This document shows, piece after piece, positions 37,848-55,705 of a DNA stretch of 64,000 bases. Position 1 is the first letter of the stretch. Every line of letters starts with the position of its first letter. Origin of the DNA: Magallana angulata (lineage: Eukaryota > Mollusca > Bivalvia > Ostreida > Ostreidae); the NCBI RefSeq assembly GCF_025612915.1, contig NC_069116.1, positions 19,023,501-19,087,500 on the forward strand, given 5' to 3'. The notes below the pieces were generated by a model that was not told the DNA's origin, ran no database searches, and saw nothing but the letters and a program-made list of their open reading frames with translations. The translations under genes were made by a program, and so were the position numbers.

Positions 37848-39702
37848 TTACCATTGCACATCATCATCTGTGGCAGACAGACAGTTGGCTAAGTGGCTGT
37901 CCACATCAAGCATGGTAAAACTGTTAAAAAGAGATGATTTGATGAAATATATACTAGATTGCTAATAGTATGAATATGTGGAAATTCATAAGTTATTTTT
38001 CTATATACCAATTTTTGTTTTTTTTGTATAAGTTTTTAACAAAAAGTGACAATAAACCACAATATATACCTGGGACCAAAACTTTTCCCACACATTGGAC
38101 ACTGGGAGACAGCACTTTGACTGGCCTCTGGTTCTGTCTTTAATACCTGTGGGGATGGTTGTCTACCATTGGTACCTAGATCTACAGAAGTGTCTGATTC
38201 CACTCTGCAGCTGTTGATGCTGGCATTGTTGTCATTCTTGATCTCGGGTATAATGATCTGTAACAAGTTTTTATCTGTTGATATTACTGTAACATTCAAA
38301 TTTAGTGAAAATTGTTTTAAAGTTTATATATATTTCATAAATAAAATCATAGAATTGAAAGAGGAAAAAGAAAAAAATAATGGAAACAAAAATTGTATTG
38401 TAATTAACTTTTAATTGTTATTGCATCTTCAAGCTACATTACAAAAAAAAGACAATATTTCTGAATTATTAACTTTGTGATAAAAAAAAAAGGTTTAAGG
38501 TTCCTGTCAAAAAATATCAAAATCGTTTAAAAAAGCCAGGAAAACATCAGATAGAGCTTGTTTGTTCAGATAAATTATTATGAAGATTATTCACAACTCA
38601 CATTTTGAAGGAAATCATTGGACATTGGTTTGCGCTTCCTGCATGTGGAACACATGGGTGGGAAAGGCGACAACATATTGTGACCAATCATTTTTCCAGC
38701 TGGGGTTTTCGCATTTTCTTTAACCTAGTGATATGAGAAAATATTTTTAACAAATCAAACTTTAATAAAACATTTCATTAATAAATTATACAAATTATTA
38801 CATTTATTTGATTCAGAATCATTCATCATGTGAGCTAATGGTTCTTTTTTCTGTAGAAAATCTAAACAAAGTATTAAAAAGTGTATACCTTTGGTAGATC
38901 TTGATGATGAGGGAATGGTGGAAATGGTGGGAGCTTAGTGAGAAGTATTGGCTTTTTGGTTTTATCTAATTTAGTATTCTGCAGTTTTACTTGTGCATTC
39001 TCTGGTTTTGTCTCTGACCTAGGAATAAATTGTAACTGAAAAGTTGAACAGTTTTTCATATCTTATTTTTGATTTTGCTGATCTTCATTTCCAAACATCT
39101 GTATACCGGCCATTACAAGGAAATACATGTATTCACCTACTTTTTATTTACGCACATTTTACCCTCATTGTCAGCTGGTGGATATTTAAGACTGGGCAAA
39201 TTTGAATGTCTTAGATTATCTCTCTTTTTAACACAACAGTGACTGGGTAAATTTAAGATGGAGCAAAACTGTTTGCAAGTGTAGAAGAGCAAAAATAACC
39301 CTGTATACAGTATGTAAATTTTAAAAGGAAAAAATGCTCACAAATACAATGTTCAAATTACAAATACAATGTATATGCAATATCCTTCAATACATACAAT
39401 TAAGGGAGTCTAAATATTGTATACATGTACTTGTATGTTATAGTTATTAATTCTTACTATATACTGATGTGCTGTACTGCCCAAAGTAGATATGGACAGA
39501 AATTATATAAAACTATGACCATAAATTATAAGATGGGGTTAAATAATCAATAGTGAATACATATATAATTCATTTACCTTGCATTTGCCCTTAAATGGTT
39601 GTTTGTACTCTTTGCATCTTTTTGTTTTGTAACAGGTACTTGGTGAGTTGAATTCTTCTCGTCAACAGCGCCAAGTTTTCGTTTCAAGCTGAGTCTCTTC
39701 AT
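37848..39702 (-). CDS. FAAP20: FAAP20-like Fanconi anaemia core complex protein
   Basis: Five exons: 39702-39578, 39018-38889, 38724-38602, 38257-38070 and 37920-37848; phases 2, 0, 0, 2 agree; about 212 residues (human 180). The C terminus reads CPMCGKSFGPSF then DVDSHLANCLS and ends DDDVQW: a UBZ-type ubiquitin-binding zinc finger (C-x2-C ... H-x3-C) with an acidic stretch and a terminal Trp. In vertebrate FAAP20 this finger and the final Trp bind ubiquitin, and the N-terminal part holds FANCA in the core complex at DNA crosslinks. A middle CSTCRKRKP segment adds a second CxxC pair. The N terminus is basic and disordered. The identification rests on the last 35 residues; the rest is diverged. 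Another upstream ATG in a different frame overlaps the start. It lies head to head with the RSRC2-like gene, 328 bases apart. Confidence 0.8.
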
Positions 39703-40030
39703 CGATTGTCTGCACCATGCTATCCCATCTACTTTCACTTTCCCTCATTGGTTTAAAAACTTTTTTAAATTATCTTTCACACACACATTATACCTCTTAT
39801 TATTTAAAGTATTTACTTAAAAGGTAAATAATTCATTAATTGTCCGTGTCTACAGGGACTTATGCCTATACTTCCACAGTTTCCGTGTTTTGTGATCGAA
39901 TTGTAAAGAGACCGAATTACTTTGGTAGCAGGACTTTTATCAGATATTACTTTAACCGGAAGTCTAACCACACCAGACATCGGGAAAGGTCAAAAATAGA
40001 ACACACAGAGAAGGAGTCAATACCAGCAAA
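39703..40030. promoter_or_regulatory. Bidirectional promoter of the FAAP20-like and RSRC2-like genes
   Basis: The two start codons face away from each other across 328 bases. The interval holds a consensus ETS site ACCGGAAGT (39955-39963) and an inverted CCAAT box (ATTGG) near 39750. In the first RSRC2 intron follow a YY1-like AAAATGGCGG (40186-40195) and a second ETS-like AGCGGAAGT (40215-40223). ETS plus YY1 without TATA is typical of animal housekeeping bidirectional promoters. Confidence 0.6.
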
Positions 40031-43000
40031 ATGGATCTTTTGGCAAGCTATGATGATGATGGGGATAAATCGCAAAGTTCAAGTACTAATAAACAAGATC
40101 AGGTAAGGTATTTCCATATTGTAAATGATATTCTTTACGCAAGTACATCATATCTTATAATTGAAAATTTGCTTCGTTTGTAAACAAAATGGCGGTTTTG
40201 TTCATTTCAGTGAAAGCGGAAGTAAATAGCCCATTGAAATGAAAACAAAACAAATAAAATTATGAATTTGATCAGAATAAGGGAATAAAAGAGAGAAATA
40301 TCTGATAGCTGATTTGATTTGATTTTTTTGAAATTATAGGTGGAGATATCATCCAGTCTGCAATCGGAGTGGGAGTCATTTGAGAAAATGATTTCAGGTG
40401 AAAGTGAGGAAAAGCCTTCCTCAGTGCAGGAGTACCTGCAGGCTGGAATCGTAGCATATCCAGGATTATTCCAGAACAATGATGAAGATAAGAAATCAGA
40501 TTCAGATGATGGAGGCAAGATTCATATTATTTGCTAAATTTGATACTTAAAAAAGCTCACAAAATTGACTGAAGAAATAACTGCTGTACAAACTATATTG
40601 TGATAAAGTTAAGTTAAAATTCATTGATTTGGTATCTATAGTCTGTCCCAAGTTATTGCTTCCGTCACTCTTTGATTTTGAATAAAAATACACATACCTG
40701 CGAACGAAATGCTGTTGAAATACCGTATTTTCCCGACGATAAGTCGGTATTTTTTTTCTCTGAAGCAGAGCACTCGACTTATCGTTTTGATCGACTTGTC
40801 TAAGGCTTGAGGTCAGAAAATTGTGAAAAAAAATATTAAAAATCTTGGTTTTAATCATCTTGAGCTGGCTGTGTTATTGAAAATTACGTTGTTGAATTCA
40901 ATGTTCATCTTTAATTATTATCATTTTCACTCATCTGTTAACACTAGAATACATATTAATAAAAGTTATTGAACAATGGTGTTTTTTTTTAATCAATTAA
41001 AAGTTTTACCGTTCTGTTTTTATAAACACATCGTCACATGATTCCATATATCACTATAGTGGGAAGATAATATTGCGCAGTAAAATTGAAACCAAACTTG
41101 GATGGAAAAAAATATTGCAGTAGGTCCGGGGAATGTTTTAAAGTTTTATTATTTTATTAGTAAAGAGTTGTTAGTGGAAAGTATAAATAAGAAATATTTT
41201 ATGGTCAAAATCAATCTTAAAATATGTAATCGGCAATTATCGACTCTATTGTTTATACGGTAGACTGATCCCGGTTGTGTTAATAATCTTGCTAAGGCTG
41301 ACATCTATACGGCAATTTCACTCACTGTGTACATAAAGAGTACCGTTATAAGAGTGATTATAGTTCATTAATTAATTATTGTCCAATTCTTTGATTATTG
41401 TTTAATAAAAAATTTAGGAAACGTATGTATGTCGTATATCGTCATTATCAAGTCGTACAAATGATCGATCTATTCTAACAGTGTCTCTTTAAAATAATAG
41501 CGTGTAATTGTATTACTGGATACAAAGTAAACAAGTTTCATCAAATCATAGTAATTGCTATTCTTCTGCACTTGAGATCCCCCTTTGAAGTCCGACACGA
41601 GACAGGTGCATGCCTCTGACACCGGAAATTGTTAAACAAACATTGACCAAGCGCCGAGTCAACAGGTGGCTGGTTACGTAATGGCGAATACACTGGCGAT
41701 GGTCAGAGTGGGTGATTATTTTAATGCATGGGAATAACATATTTCTGTCAAAGTAAGTTTAATTTTGCATAACACACGATATCGTGAATTGTTTACAATG
41801 CAAGCGACTTTGTAGATGTTGTCGGTATTTGAAAATATGATGCATAAGTATAAAGAGTAATTGTTTAAATGTTAATCATTAATAATAATTGGTAGCAATA
41901 TCGGGGACATCGTTTCATCATACACTGATAATGTTACTGCAGTTTTATACACCATTTTGAAGTGATAAGTTCGACGTGTCGTCTGAATCGACGTGTCGTA
42001 GGATTTTGTTAAAATTTTGGCTAAAAATGAGCAATTCGACGAGTCGTCCGCATCGACGAGTCGTCGGGAAAATATGGTAGATGAAAGGGAAAATACCCAA
42101 GATATCTTCGTTGATAATCCTTTTTCACTCATTAAAGTTCACAGGAACGAAAACAAATTTTTTACGGAGATTTATAATGGGAAATGTTTACATCTTTTCT
42201 CCATTCGGAAGTACTCAGGACACCTCGCGCAATTTTTCAATGTTATCATTTGGGCTTATTAATGGCTGATGCAATGCAAAATCTCTGTAGACTTTCTATT
42301 TTGGGATGTGTATTGAAATCTTAAGCGGTTGAGGGGGCGTTTCAAAACAGATAATCTGGACATTTTTGGGAGTTGATTTTAATCAACTCTGCTATGCAGT
42401 TACTCTGGCAAACCGAAACTGAAACAGTGTTTGGACCTAAGCACAAATCATCACCGCTGACAAGAGTTAGTTCTTGAAAATAATCGATAAATTCGATGTA
42501 ATGTACGCTAAAGCATTTTTGAAAAGGAAACTTATTTATAAATACCTAAGAAATAGTCAGATTTTAAATAGTACGAACAATTTAGAAGTTTTTTGCAGCC
42601 GTATGTTTTCCTACGCCGGAGTTCAATATAGTCTCGTTCAACCATCTGCTGTCTCCGTACATCTCAGACAAGCAGAGAGTCAGTCTATATTTAGAGGTCG
42701 CATCATCAAGCTATCATGTCGGAGATTAACGGAGACAGCCGAGCATCTGGTTCAACGAGACTAGAGTTCATTATTGGTTGGATCCATACACTTTCTAAAA
42801 TATTTCGAATACCGATACATAGTTTGATGAAATCAATTCTATTTTTAAATATTACACAACATGATTCATAAGAGGTTTTCTCGAAATTCTTGTCGGAAAA
42901 GTCCGAGAATCCATATTATAAAAATGTGCGTAATTCAAATAGAGATTATAAACTACTTGCCAAGCAAAATAACATGATTTTAAGATAAATAATAAAGTCG

Positions 43001-46000
43001 ATAAAATCAACTCCCGTCAGTACTTCAGTACTTTGATTTATATTAGTGGATGAACGTAGTTTGAACTCAAAAAGTATTTATGATTATCGAAATATCAAGC
43101 AAAAAGTGGTGGAAGCAAAATCATATACATATATATATATATATCAAAATTTCTCTTTATTTTATCATAGCCATTTGAAGTCCTGGTCTTATCAATAATA
43201 TAATCCAAATTTCAATTATATCTTAGTAAAAACATTTATGTCATGACGGACCATATAAAAACCATATTGTGAGTATAATTCTACAGACAAAATAAGTGAA
43301 AAATATTGTTTCATTAAACCATGCTTTGATTTCGATGGCTTAAAAATATTGCCTCATTTCTGTCTTTTAGCTGAAGCTCCAAAAAAGACCAGATCATTTG
43401 CTGATGACGTGATGAAGCTCTTTAGATCTGAATTTGTGGAAGAGGTAATGCACAGATTAGCTGAACCCAACAAAAATGCATTTTTGGTTAATGTTACATT
43501 AAACAATTTTATTAATGATATATCATATACAACCTCCTAGCCTTAAACCCACGTCATTTTTTATTTCATACATTACTACAATAGGTATGGAGCATTTGTA
43601 TATGGGGTCCCATTTTAGGATGTCTTGCGCAATGTAAAAAAAGAAAACTGAATTCAATGAAATTTGATAAGTACTCCAACCTTGATAGGTTTACCTTTAA
43701 AACAATGTAATTCCCAGGTTTAGAAGAGATATTGGCCATAGTCATTCCCTGTCTTTACATAAGAAAAAATGTGATAAAAAAAAAAGGTTTAAGGTTATTT
43801 CTTCAATAATCTGACCTACTATCTACATATCAATTAGGTTTACCTTACCATGTGATTGCTGCAAAGAAACACTGATTCAACATAAAATGACGACAACAAT
43901 ATCTTGAATTGTTGTCGTTTCCGTGGTGGCGTAGGGGTAAGTAGACGGAAGAGGAGGTAACCAAAGTCACAATCATCTGTGATGAGAATGTTGAGTTTCC
44001 CTTGTGAAGAATATGCTCTGCCTATTCCTGATTGACTTTTGACAAAATGTTCTTCACAGTATGCAATGACCTAAGACATGATGCAACCATTGGAATTTTC
44101 ATTTCTGTCTTATTAATTGTACAAGTGGATGATATGATATTGTACCAGTGATTGGTCTGAAATTAAAAGACTTTATTAATCTTTTTCAGATTTTTAAAAA
44201 TTGATATTTGGTTTTATGTTTTTATTTTTTTGTTCAATTGAACCAGGTTATATGCTATCACAAGTCATAGAAGCTGAAAGTATTCCTCTCTGAGACTCAC
44301 TTACATACAAAATGTTGAGCATTCCTTACTTTATTGTATTTAGTTGTACCGGTACATGTACCAAACATAAATTATAATGATTTTTGAATGAATTTGTAAA
44401 AATTCATAAAAATACAGAGTTAATCAAATCATGAATTTGTGCATGAACTTAGCAAAACTTGTTTACTAGACAACTAGTTGATAGCATTTTCTTAACCCCA
44501 AAATCATGTGTTACAAGAATCTTAAAATTACAGAATCTTGACAAGGAACAGGGTACATGAAATTTTTCTACTAGTTTAATCTTGATGTGTTTGAATATGA
44601 GTTAAAGATAGTATTATTTAGTAAAATCTATTTAAAAAGGGATTGTATATGCACTTTTTTCACAAATAATTTTTAGTTTAGAGTAATATTCCAGATTCTA
44701 TCAAGGAATGTCTTTTCTTTTGCAGGAATTGGACATGCCTCCTAGACCTCGGTCATCTTCTCACTCCTCCCACTCATCTGGATCTTCCCACAGCAGTAGA
44801 TCTAGGTCAGCCTCTCCATCGCCGGACAGGGAAGATGGCAAAGATGACAAGGAGGAAGACAAAGAAGAGGAAGAGAAGAAGGAAACTGATGAAGGAGACA
44901 GCAAAAGCAGAAGAAGATCCAGAGAGAGCCCGTCCAAAAAAAATCGTTCACGATCGAGGTCAAGGTCACACCGTAGACGGAGATCAGACTCCAAGAGGAA
45001 ATCTCGATCCAGTCGATCCAGATCCAAAAGAAGGGTACATAAACACTATATGAATTTTTGTCCCTGGCACTCTATAGATTTCAAGCAAAGAAATTCCTTT
45101 AATATGGTTCTATTTTAAAGAGTTTTCTATTCAATACAATTAAGTCATGCTCTGTAGATTGAAACCTTTCCTTGATATTCATTAGTTGTGATTTGTTTAT
45201 TTAGAGTCGAGATAGAAAAGACAGTTCATCTCACAGAAGACGTAGAAGAAGCAGATCTCGAGATAGGAAGCACAGAAGGCACTCCTCTAGAGACCGACAT
45301 AGACATAAGAAAGACAGGCGAAGGAGTCGAGATAGACATCGCAAAAGAAGCCACAGGAGTAGGTCAAGGCAACGCAGCAGATCGCCACTCAAACATAGGT
45401 AGAAAATGCTGTTATGTAGCTTAACAAAAGAAACTTTGAAAAGGTTTACAAGCAGTAGTAAATACTACTTTTATCAAATGAATATGCTTTTCATTGTGAG
45501 TTCAGGGACCTTAATTTCATGTCACATTGTTTAGATCTGTAAAAAGTAGAAGTCGCAGTAGAGAGCGTGGTCATCACCCTGCAATGTCATCTTCCAAGGC
45601 AGATGGAGAGAAGCACCTGACCTTTAAGGAGAAAATGAGACAGCAGCTATTAAAAGCCAGCAAATATCTGCAGGGAGGCGAGGGGCTAGAAGTGGATGGT
45701 GAGTGGGCATTCCCATTTTAATCACAAAAAATATTTAATGCAATGCTATCTTGTCAGTGCAATGTATTTCAGATGACAGATTTATGATAAACATTTTACA
45801 TGCTCGATACTATATTGGATCTTGCTGATTTTAGTTTAAACATTTATATTGATGTTTTATTTGACTTTTCAGGAACTCCCAAGGAGAAACCTAGTACCCT
45901 GCCATTAAGTGATGGACATAAAAAGTTTTTTCAAGCGCTAGCTTCATCGACTCAGTCAAGTGTAACCCCACAGATGGCTCTTTTACATACTATGGCAGCA

Positions 46001-46624
46001 ATGCACCAAAAGGTTACTGCTAGTTTATAGAAATGAAATGAGCAGGAACAATCAAGTACAATATTATTGAAACTTTTCAGCGAGAGCAAAATATTTTTAC
46101 CCATTTGTAAAATTCTTCATATTTTGCAGGCTCAAGAGATGACTGGAGTAGCTGTTCCCAAATACTATAATCCAGCAGCTGTAAACCCTTTGAAGTATGC
46201 AGAGCAAGTTCAGAAAAGAAAGTTGCTCTGGTCTAAAGCGAAAGAGCACAAAGAGGTATCTGTAAGTTTCAACCCAATTTTTTCCATAACCCATATATTT
46301 TGTTTAATAGAGGGTGTTAATGATATAAATAGGTTATGGATTAAGATTTTGCTAATTTTTTAGGACAAAGAAAAGGAATGGCAACAAACAGCATTTAATC
46401 AAGATGAAAATGGGAAAATGGCCTCTAAATTCAAGAAGTTGATGGGAATAAAGCATGAAGGGGCAGATGGAGAAGGTTCATCAGAGCTTACAGAGGAACA
46501 AAAAAAGAAGCGGGAGGAATTCTTCTCCAGGCTTGACAAAGACTATGAGTTTGCTCGCATGACAACCCACACCCAGAGAGGGGTGGGGCTAGGCTTCTCC
46601 TCTCAGGGAATTCAGCCCCCCTAG
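40031..46624 (+). CDS. RSRC2: RSRC2-like arginine/serine-rich coiled-coil protein
   Basis: Nine exons: 40031-40102, 40340-40514, 43371-43444, 44726-45034, 45205-45398, 45535-45698, 45873-46012, 46130-46255 and 46364-46624; about 504 residues. The C-terminal third matches RSRC2 closely: SVTPQMALLHTMAAMHQKAQ, GVAVPKYYNPAAVNP, KFKKLMGIK and THTQRGVGLGFSS before the stop. The middle is an RS domain (SRSRSRSHRRRR, SRDRKHRRHS and more) with an acidic DKEEDKEEEE block. RSRC2 proteins are nuclear and RS-rich, linked to splicing. The N-terminal 110 residues (MDLLASYDDDGDKSQ, LQSEWESFEKMI, KKTRSFADDVMKLF) have no counterpart I recall in human RSRC2 and could be lineage-specific. Intron 2 has a GC donor (GGAG then GCAAGA at 40515) and is joined in phase 1 to 43371. 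A poly(A) signal lies at 46911-46920. Confidence 0.88.
40723..42077. mobile_element. 1.36 kb non-autonomous TA-flanked DNA transposon
   Basis: Left end CCGTATTTTCCCGACGATAA and right end, in reverse complement, CCATATTTTCCCGACGACTC are inverted copies; each is bordered by TA (40721-40722 and 42078-42079). Subterminal words such as CGACTTATCG and CGACGAGTCGTC are repeated and partly palindromic. No transposase-size frame is present, so this is a non-autonomous Tc1/mariner/pogo-like element. Confidence 0.65.
42619..42773. mobile_element. 135-base foldback MITE with a 10-base target duplication
   Basis: The arms TAGTCTCGTTCAACCA and, in reverse complement, TAGTCTCGTTGAACCA continue through CTGTCTCCGT to ATCTC-GACA on both sides. 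The element (42629-42763) is bordered by GAGTTCAATA (42619-42628) and GAGTTCATTA (42764-42773), one mismatch in ten. Confidence 0.7.
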
Positions 46625-46629
46625 TGCAT

Positions 46630-48270
46630 GGAATGTGTTTGTTTTGAGGAACTGTGATTATTTATTAAGACTTGAAAAGTGGAAACTCGATCTTTGAGGT
46701 TAAACAATGATTGTGTGTCTTTGTGAGACACATGTAACATTATGGTGAATAATGTTACTTCATTTCATCTTGTAAATGGTCACCTGTAAACTTAATTTGT
46801 AGTGCAACCAAAATCTGAAGTATCCTAACAATTCAATTTGAAGCTTTAACAATTGACCATTGATTTTTTTATGTACAAGTGTTTCTACAGAGACTAATAT
46901 TGTTTTGTACAATAAATAAAGTCAACCCAAATACCAAACTTGATTCTTTGACTTTATGACAATCTAGTAAGAGATAAAGTGCATGATTAATATTATAAGT
47001 ATGAATTGATATGATTGAAGCATGTTTCAGTTTGCATAAAATCTATATTAACTAATAATGGACATTTTTTGGGAAAAGTAATTTCTGTTCTTTTTTATGC
47101 TTGACACAATGGCTGTAAAAATCTAGCCATTGCTCAGAATTTTTTCCCACGAAAGTGACTTGAAATGAATACCTGTTTTATTATCATAGATTTGCTATGT
47201 TGACATGGATAACACTACTTTCAACTTAATGAGGTCGAGTACAGTTCTAGTGCGCATTGTGTATCTTTTTATTTTCATGCAACAGTAGATGCAAAGTTAC
47301 AACTTTCTTTGAATTGTGTTTTAATTCAAAATAAGCATTCTTTTCAAGTTTAGTAGTTGAGAAATTGTGATTCTATGATGTAGGGTAAAATCATAAAAAT
47401 GCTAATAAACTACATGAATATCTGCTTAAAGCTTAAGATAAAAGTATGATTCGCTCATTTATTAGAGGCGGGGAAGGATTTTTAAAGCAAGAGTTTATTG
47501 ACAGAGCAACAAGAGAAATATATTTAATAGTATATTAAACGTGTTCTGTTAAAAATTAATTTTTATATGCCAGTATATATCAGTATGCCAACATTTTGAA
47601 GAAAAAAAACTAACTTCAATATTTTGACCAACCACGAGGTAAACATTTTTTTATTTCACCATCTGGGGGTACCTGTAAAATGCGAAACAAAATAGAAACG
47701 AAACGAACTGAAACAAAACGAAATCTATCGAAAACAAAACCTACAGAAACGAAACAAAGTCAAAACGAAACGAAGCGAAATCAACTAAAAAACGAAACTG
47801 ATCAGAATGTTACATGTACTGTTTCAAATCAATATGTATAATGTATAAAGCGTATCTGGCATATGAACTACTTCATATGAAAATTAAGTCAAACAGATAA
47901 TAATATTATATACATGTATAAAAAAAACAGTATATGTTGTCTTTTTTAGTAATTGTTTACTTGCATACAATTTTGTGCATTTATGATAAACCAACCGCCA
48001 GCAGCAAATACTAGATTTCAAAAATATGCAAAGCATTCTCTTAAATTTTTTTTCACTTCCTTGTTTATACCTTTATTCCTAAATCATCTAAGAAAAATCC
48101 CCCAAAATTAGATGTTAATAATTTGTTTGCTTTTTTTTTTCGAATTAAATCGAAATAATATTGCAATGCGAAATAAAAGATATTGCAAAGAAAAATATAT
48201 AACATCTTTATATCTAGACAACTTTTTTCATCAACTCTCTATAATATATTGCACAACGTCAGCGTATGAA
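46630..48270. other. Spacer between the RSRC2-like and CBM20 genes
   Basis: Contains the RSRC2 3' UTR and AT-rich DNA with a degenerate simple repeat at 47680-47805. No exon recognised. Confidence 0.55.
47680..47805 (+). repeat. Degenerate GAAACGAAAC-type simple repeat
   Basis: Around 125 bases in which GAAACAAAAC, GAAACGAAAC and related pentamer pairs recur many times with scattered substitutions. An old expanded microsatellite. Confidence 0.65.
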
Positions 48271-48277
48271 AGTGTAG

Positions 48278-48399
48278 TGACGTCATAATAGTCTGTGTCA
48301 TTTGTGTAATGACGTCATAATAGTTTGTGTCAATGTACGTACTGACGTCATAATAGCCTTTGTTATAGAATCTAAACAGTCCCTATAGTGATATATAAA
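48278..48399 (+). promoter_or_regulatory. Triple CRE promoter of CBM20 exon A
   Basis: Three perfect TGACGTCA palindromes lie at 48278-48285, 48310-48317 and 48343-48350, each followed by TAATAG, spaced 32 and 33 bases (about three helical turns). TGACGTCA is the cAMP-response element bound by CREB/ATF. A TATATAAA box follows at 48392-48399, only about 22 bases before the exon A ATG, so the 5' UTR would be very short or the TATA box is unused. Confidence 0.65.
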
Positions 48400-48420
48400 G
48401 CAACAGATGCTCCTGTTATA

Positions 48421-53929
<5,509 letters not shown>

Positions 53930-54251
53930 TTGATCAGAGTTTGCATTGACACACTTTCGTCTCTGTTTAAAACATTTTGAAAAGTCCATCATTAAGTCAT
54001 TATACACTTTCTACATAGCAATTAATTATGGATTGTCCAACTATGACAACAAATAGAAGAAAATTAAGTTTTATTACCTTACACAGGGAGTTTGTTTTAC
54101 TAAACATCGATTATATTATTGTAAAACGTTTTGAAAATAAATGTACTGTTTTAGTTAATTTTATTTCTAGTTTTATCAGCTAAATTGTACGTCAACAACA
54201 TGCACATGTGGTTACAAGCGTAAAAACTTTAAATACGTGCGTAAAGCTGTA

Positions 54252-54608
54252 AGAACCGTTTTAACAAGAGCTTGGACTTTCTGTGGGATGTTACTATCTA
54301 GTTTGCTCATCAAAACAAGTTGTCAAATATTGACCTGCTTTCTTCTAATTCGCTAAGAGAAACTCATTAATATTCATAGACTGTCAAAATCGGAAAGTTG
54401 TTTGCCAAGATCTGCTCTGCTGTGTAAAGTTGACGCTGTTTCAGCGAAATGTACATCTCTGGGTGAAGTCGGGCAAGTGTCATTGCGTTCAATATATTCA
54501 TATCTATTAGCCAATGACTGGGCGGTTAACCATGAGTAGACCCCGCCTTCATCAAATTGGAGTTTGTCACGTACTGCCCAAAGTCCAAGCTCTTGTTAAA
54601 ACGGTTCT
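54252..54608. mobile_element. 357-base MITE with perfect 29-base terminal inverted repeats
   Basis: Positions 54252-54280 (AGAACCGTTTTAACAAGAGC...) and 54580-54608 are perfect inverted copies over 29 bases. The same ends, more diverged, border 49611-50221. Perfect arms suggest a young insertion. No obvious target duplication of more than a few bases was found. Confidence 0.75.
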
Positions 54609-55574
54609 ATATTATATCTAGCAGTATGCGTGTATACGTAGGGACAGCAAAACGCATTTTTTTTTCATGGTTCGTGCTGGCAATAATTGCCTTCATAAAT
54701 ACCTTCATAGCCCAATGAACCACTAAAAAGTCACCCAATCTATCTTCATTTCAATACATTTGTAACAGAAAAGAGCGTATATCATCGTAATATTGTCAAT
54801 TAGTATGTTGCAAAGAAGAAACAGTTTACTCTTTTTATTAGGAGGCGGAGGTAGTCCTCATTAAAATCTGAACATTTTCTTGTTTCAAAACAACATACAC
54901 TTATTCTGATTTAATTCGTTAGCCAGGTGAAATTTCCTATTTAGCTCACCTGGATAAAATATTTCTTAACTGGTGTCTGCAGTCGTCGTCATTAGCGTAA
55001 GCATTTTTAAAGTCTCGTCTCTTTTCCCCATTGAACAAATTGCATACTTATAAGACTGGACACATAGCATCTCTTGGTAAATAAGCTTCAATGTTTCGTA
55101 AAATGAGGGATAAAGCAACCTTCCAATGTATAATACTAGTAGTTATGATTGGGTAAAGCGTTTTTGCTGACTTCAACAGAGTAATTTCAAAGTTTTTACA
55201 TAACCGAAATTGTGTTAATTTCAGATTACTGTTTGTTCAAACCATAACCCCGGGGCCAAGAAAGGATCCCATGCAAATGGATTCAAAATTCATCAGAGAA
55301 ACAGAATAGGGAAAAAAAAAACTTTTGAAAAACCCTACACAGTACATGATAGCTTTATGGAAGCAATCGAAGCAATCTTATTTGAAGGGTAGTTCGCATT
55401 CATCTTTATAATATCATCATTGATTATAATCGATGAAATCATAGAGAAGTCACAAATGATGCGTCTGTAATACTGTATATATTTATCAGAATCTTTTTAT
55501 AGTTTAAAGAATATGCAAGATAAAATGATAAACTTGCCGATTTTTTTTTGCGCAACAAAGATTTTTCTTAAATT

Positions 55575-55705
55575 TACATACACCCCCCCCCCCCTGAATA
55601 AGGATTTTCAGGATTTTGGAAAGTAACCTTTTCCCTTTTTTTTTTTTTTTTTTGATTGTCAAGATTTTTTATGAGTCTGCCCTCCCCCCCCCCCCCCCCC
55701 CTTCA
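55575..55705. repeat. Poly-C repeat fragment related to the 60 kb element
   Basis: A C run, then GGATTTTCAGGATTTTGG, a T run and TGATTGTCAAGATTTTTTAT, then a second C run. This order (C run, GATTAGGA...TTTTGGA, A/T block, C run) is that of the units inside 60240-60470. Confidence 0.45.

Larger units (their letters stand above)
40515..43370 (+). other. 2.86 kb GC-AG intron of the RSRC2-like gene
   Basis: Donor GAG/GCAAGA and acceptor TCTTTTAG/CTGAAG join GAT GGA G to CT GAA GCT in frame. No GT donor in the right phase is visible before the in-frame stop at 40537. The intron holds a TA-flanked transposon (40723-42077) and a foldback MITE (42629-42763). Confidence 0.7.

Noticed and set aside
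42474-42764. 96-codon plus-strand frame
   Set aside because: Its second half is the foldback MITE and it lies in an intron of the RSRC2-like gene.
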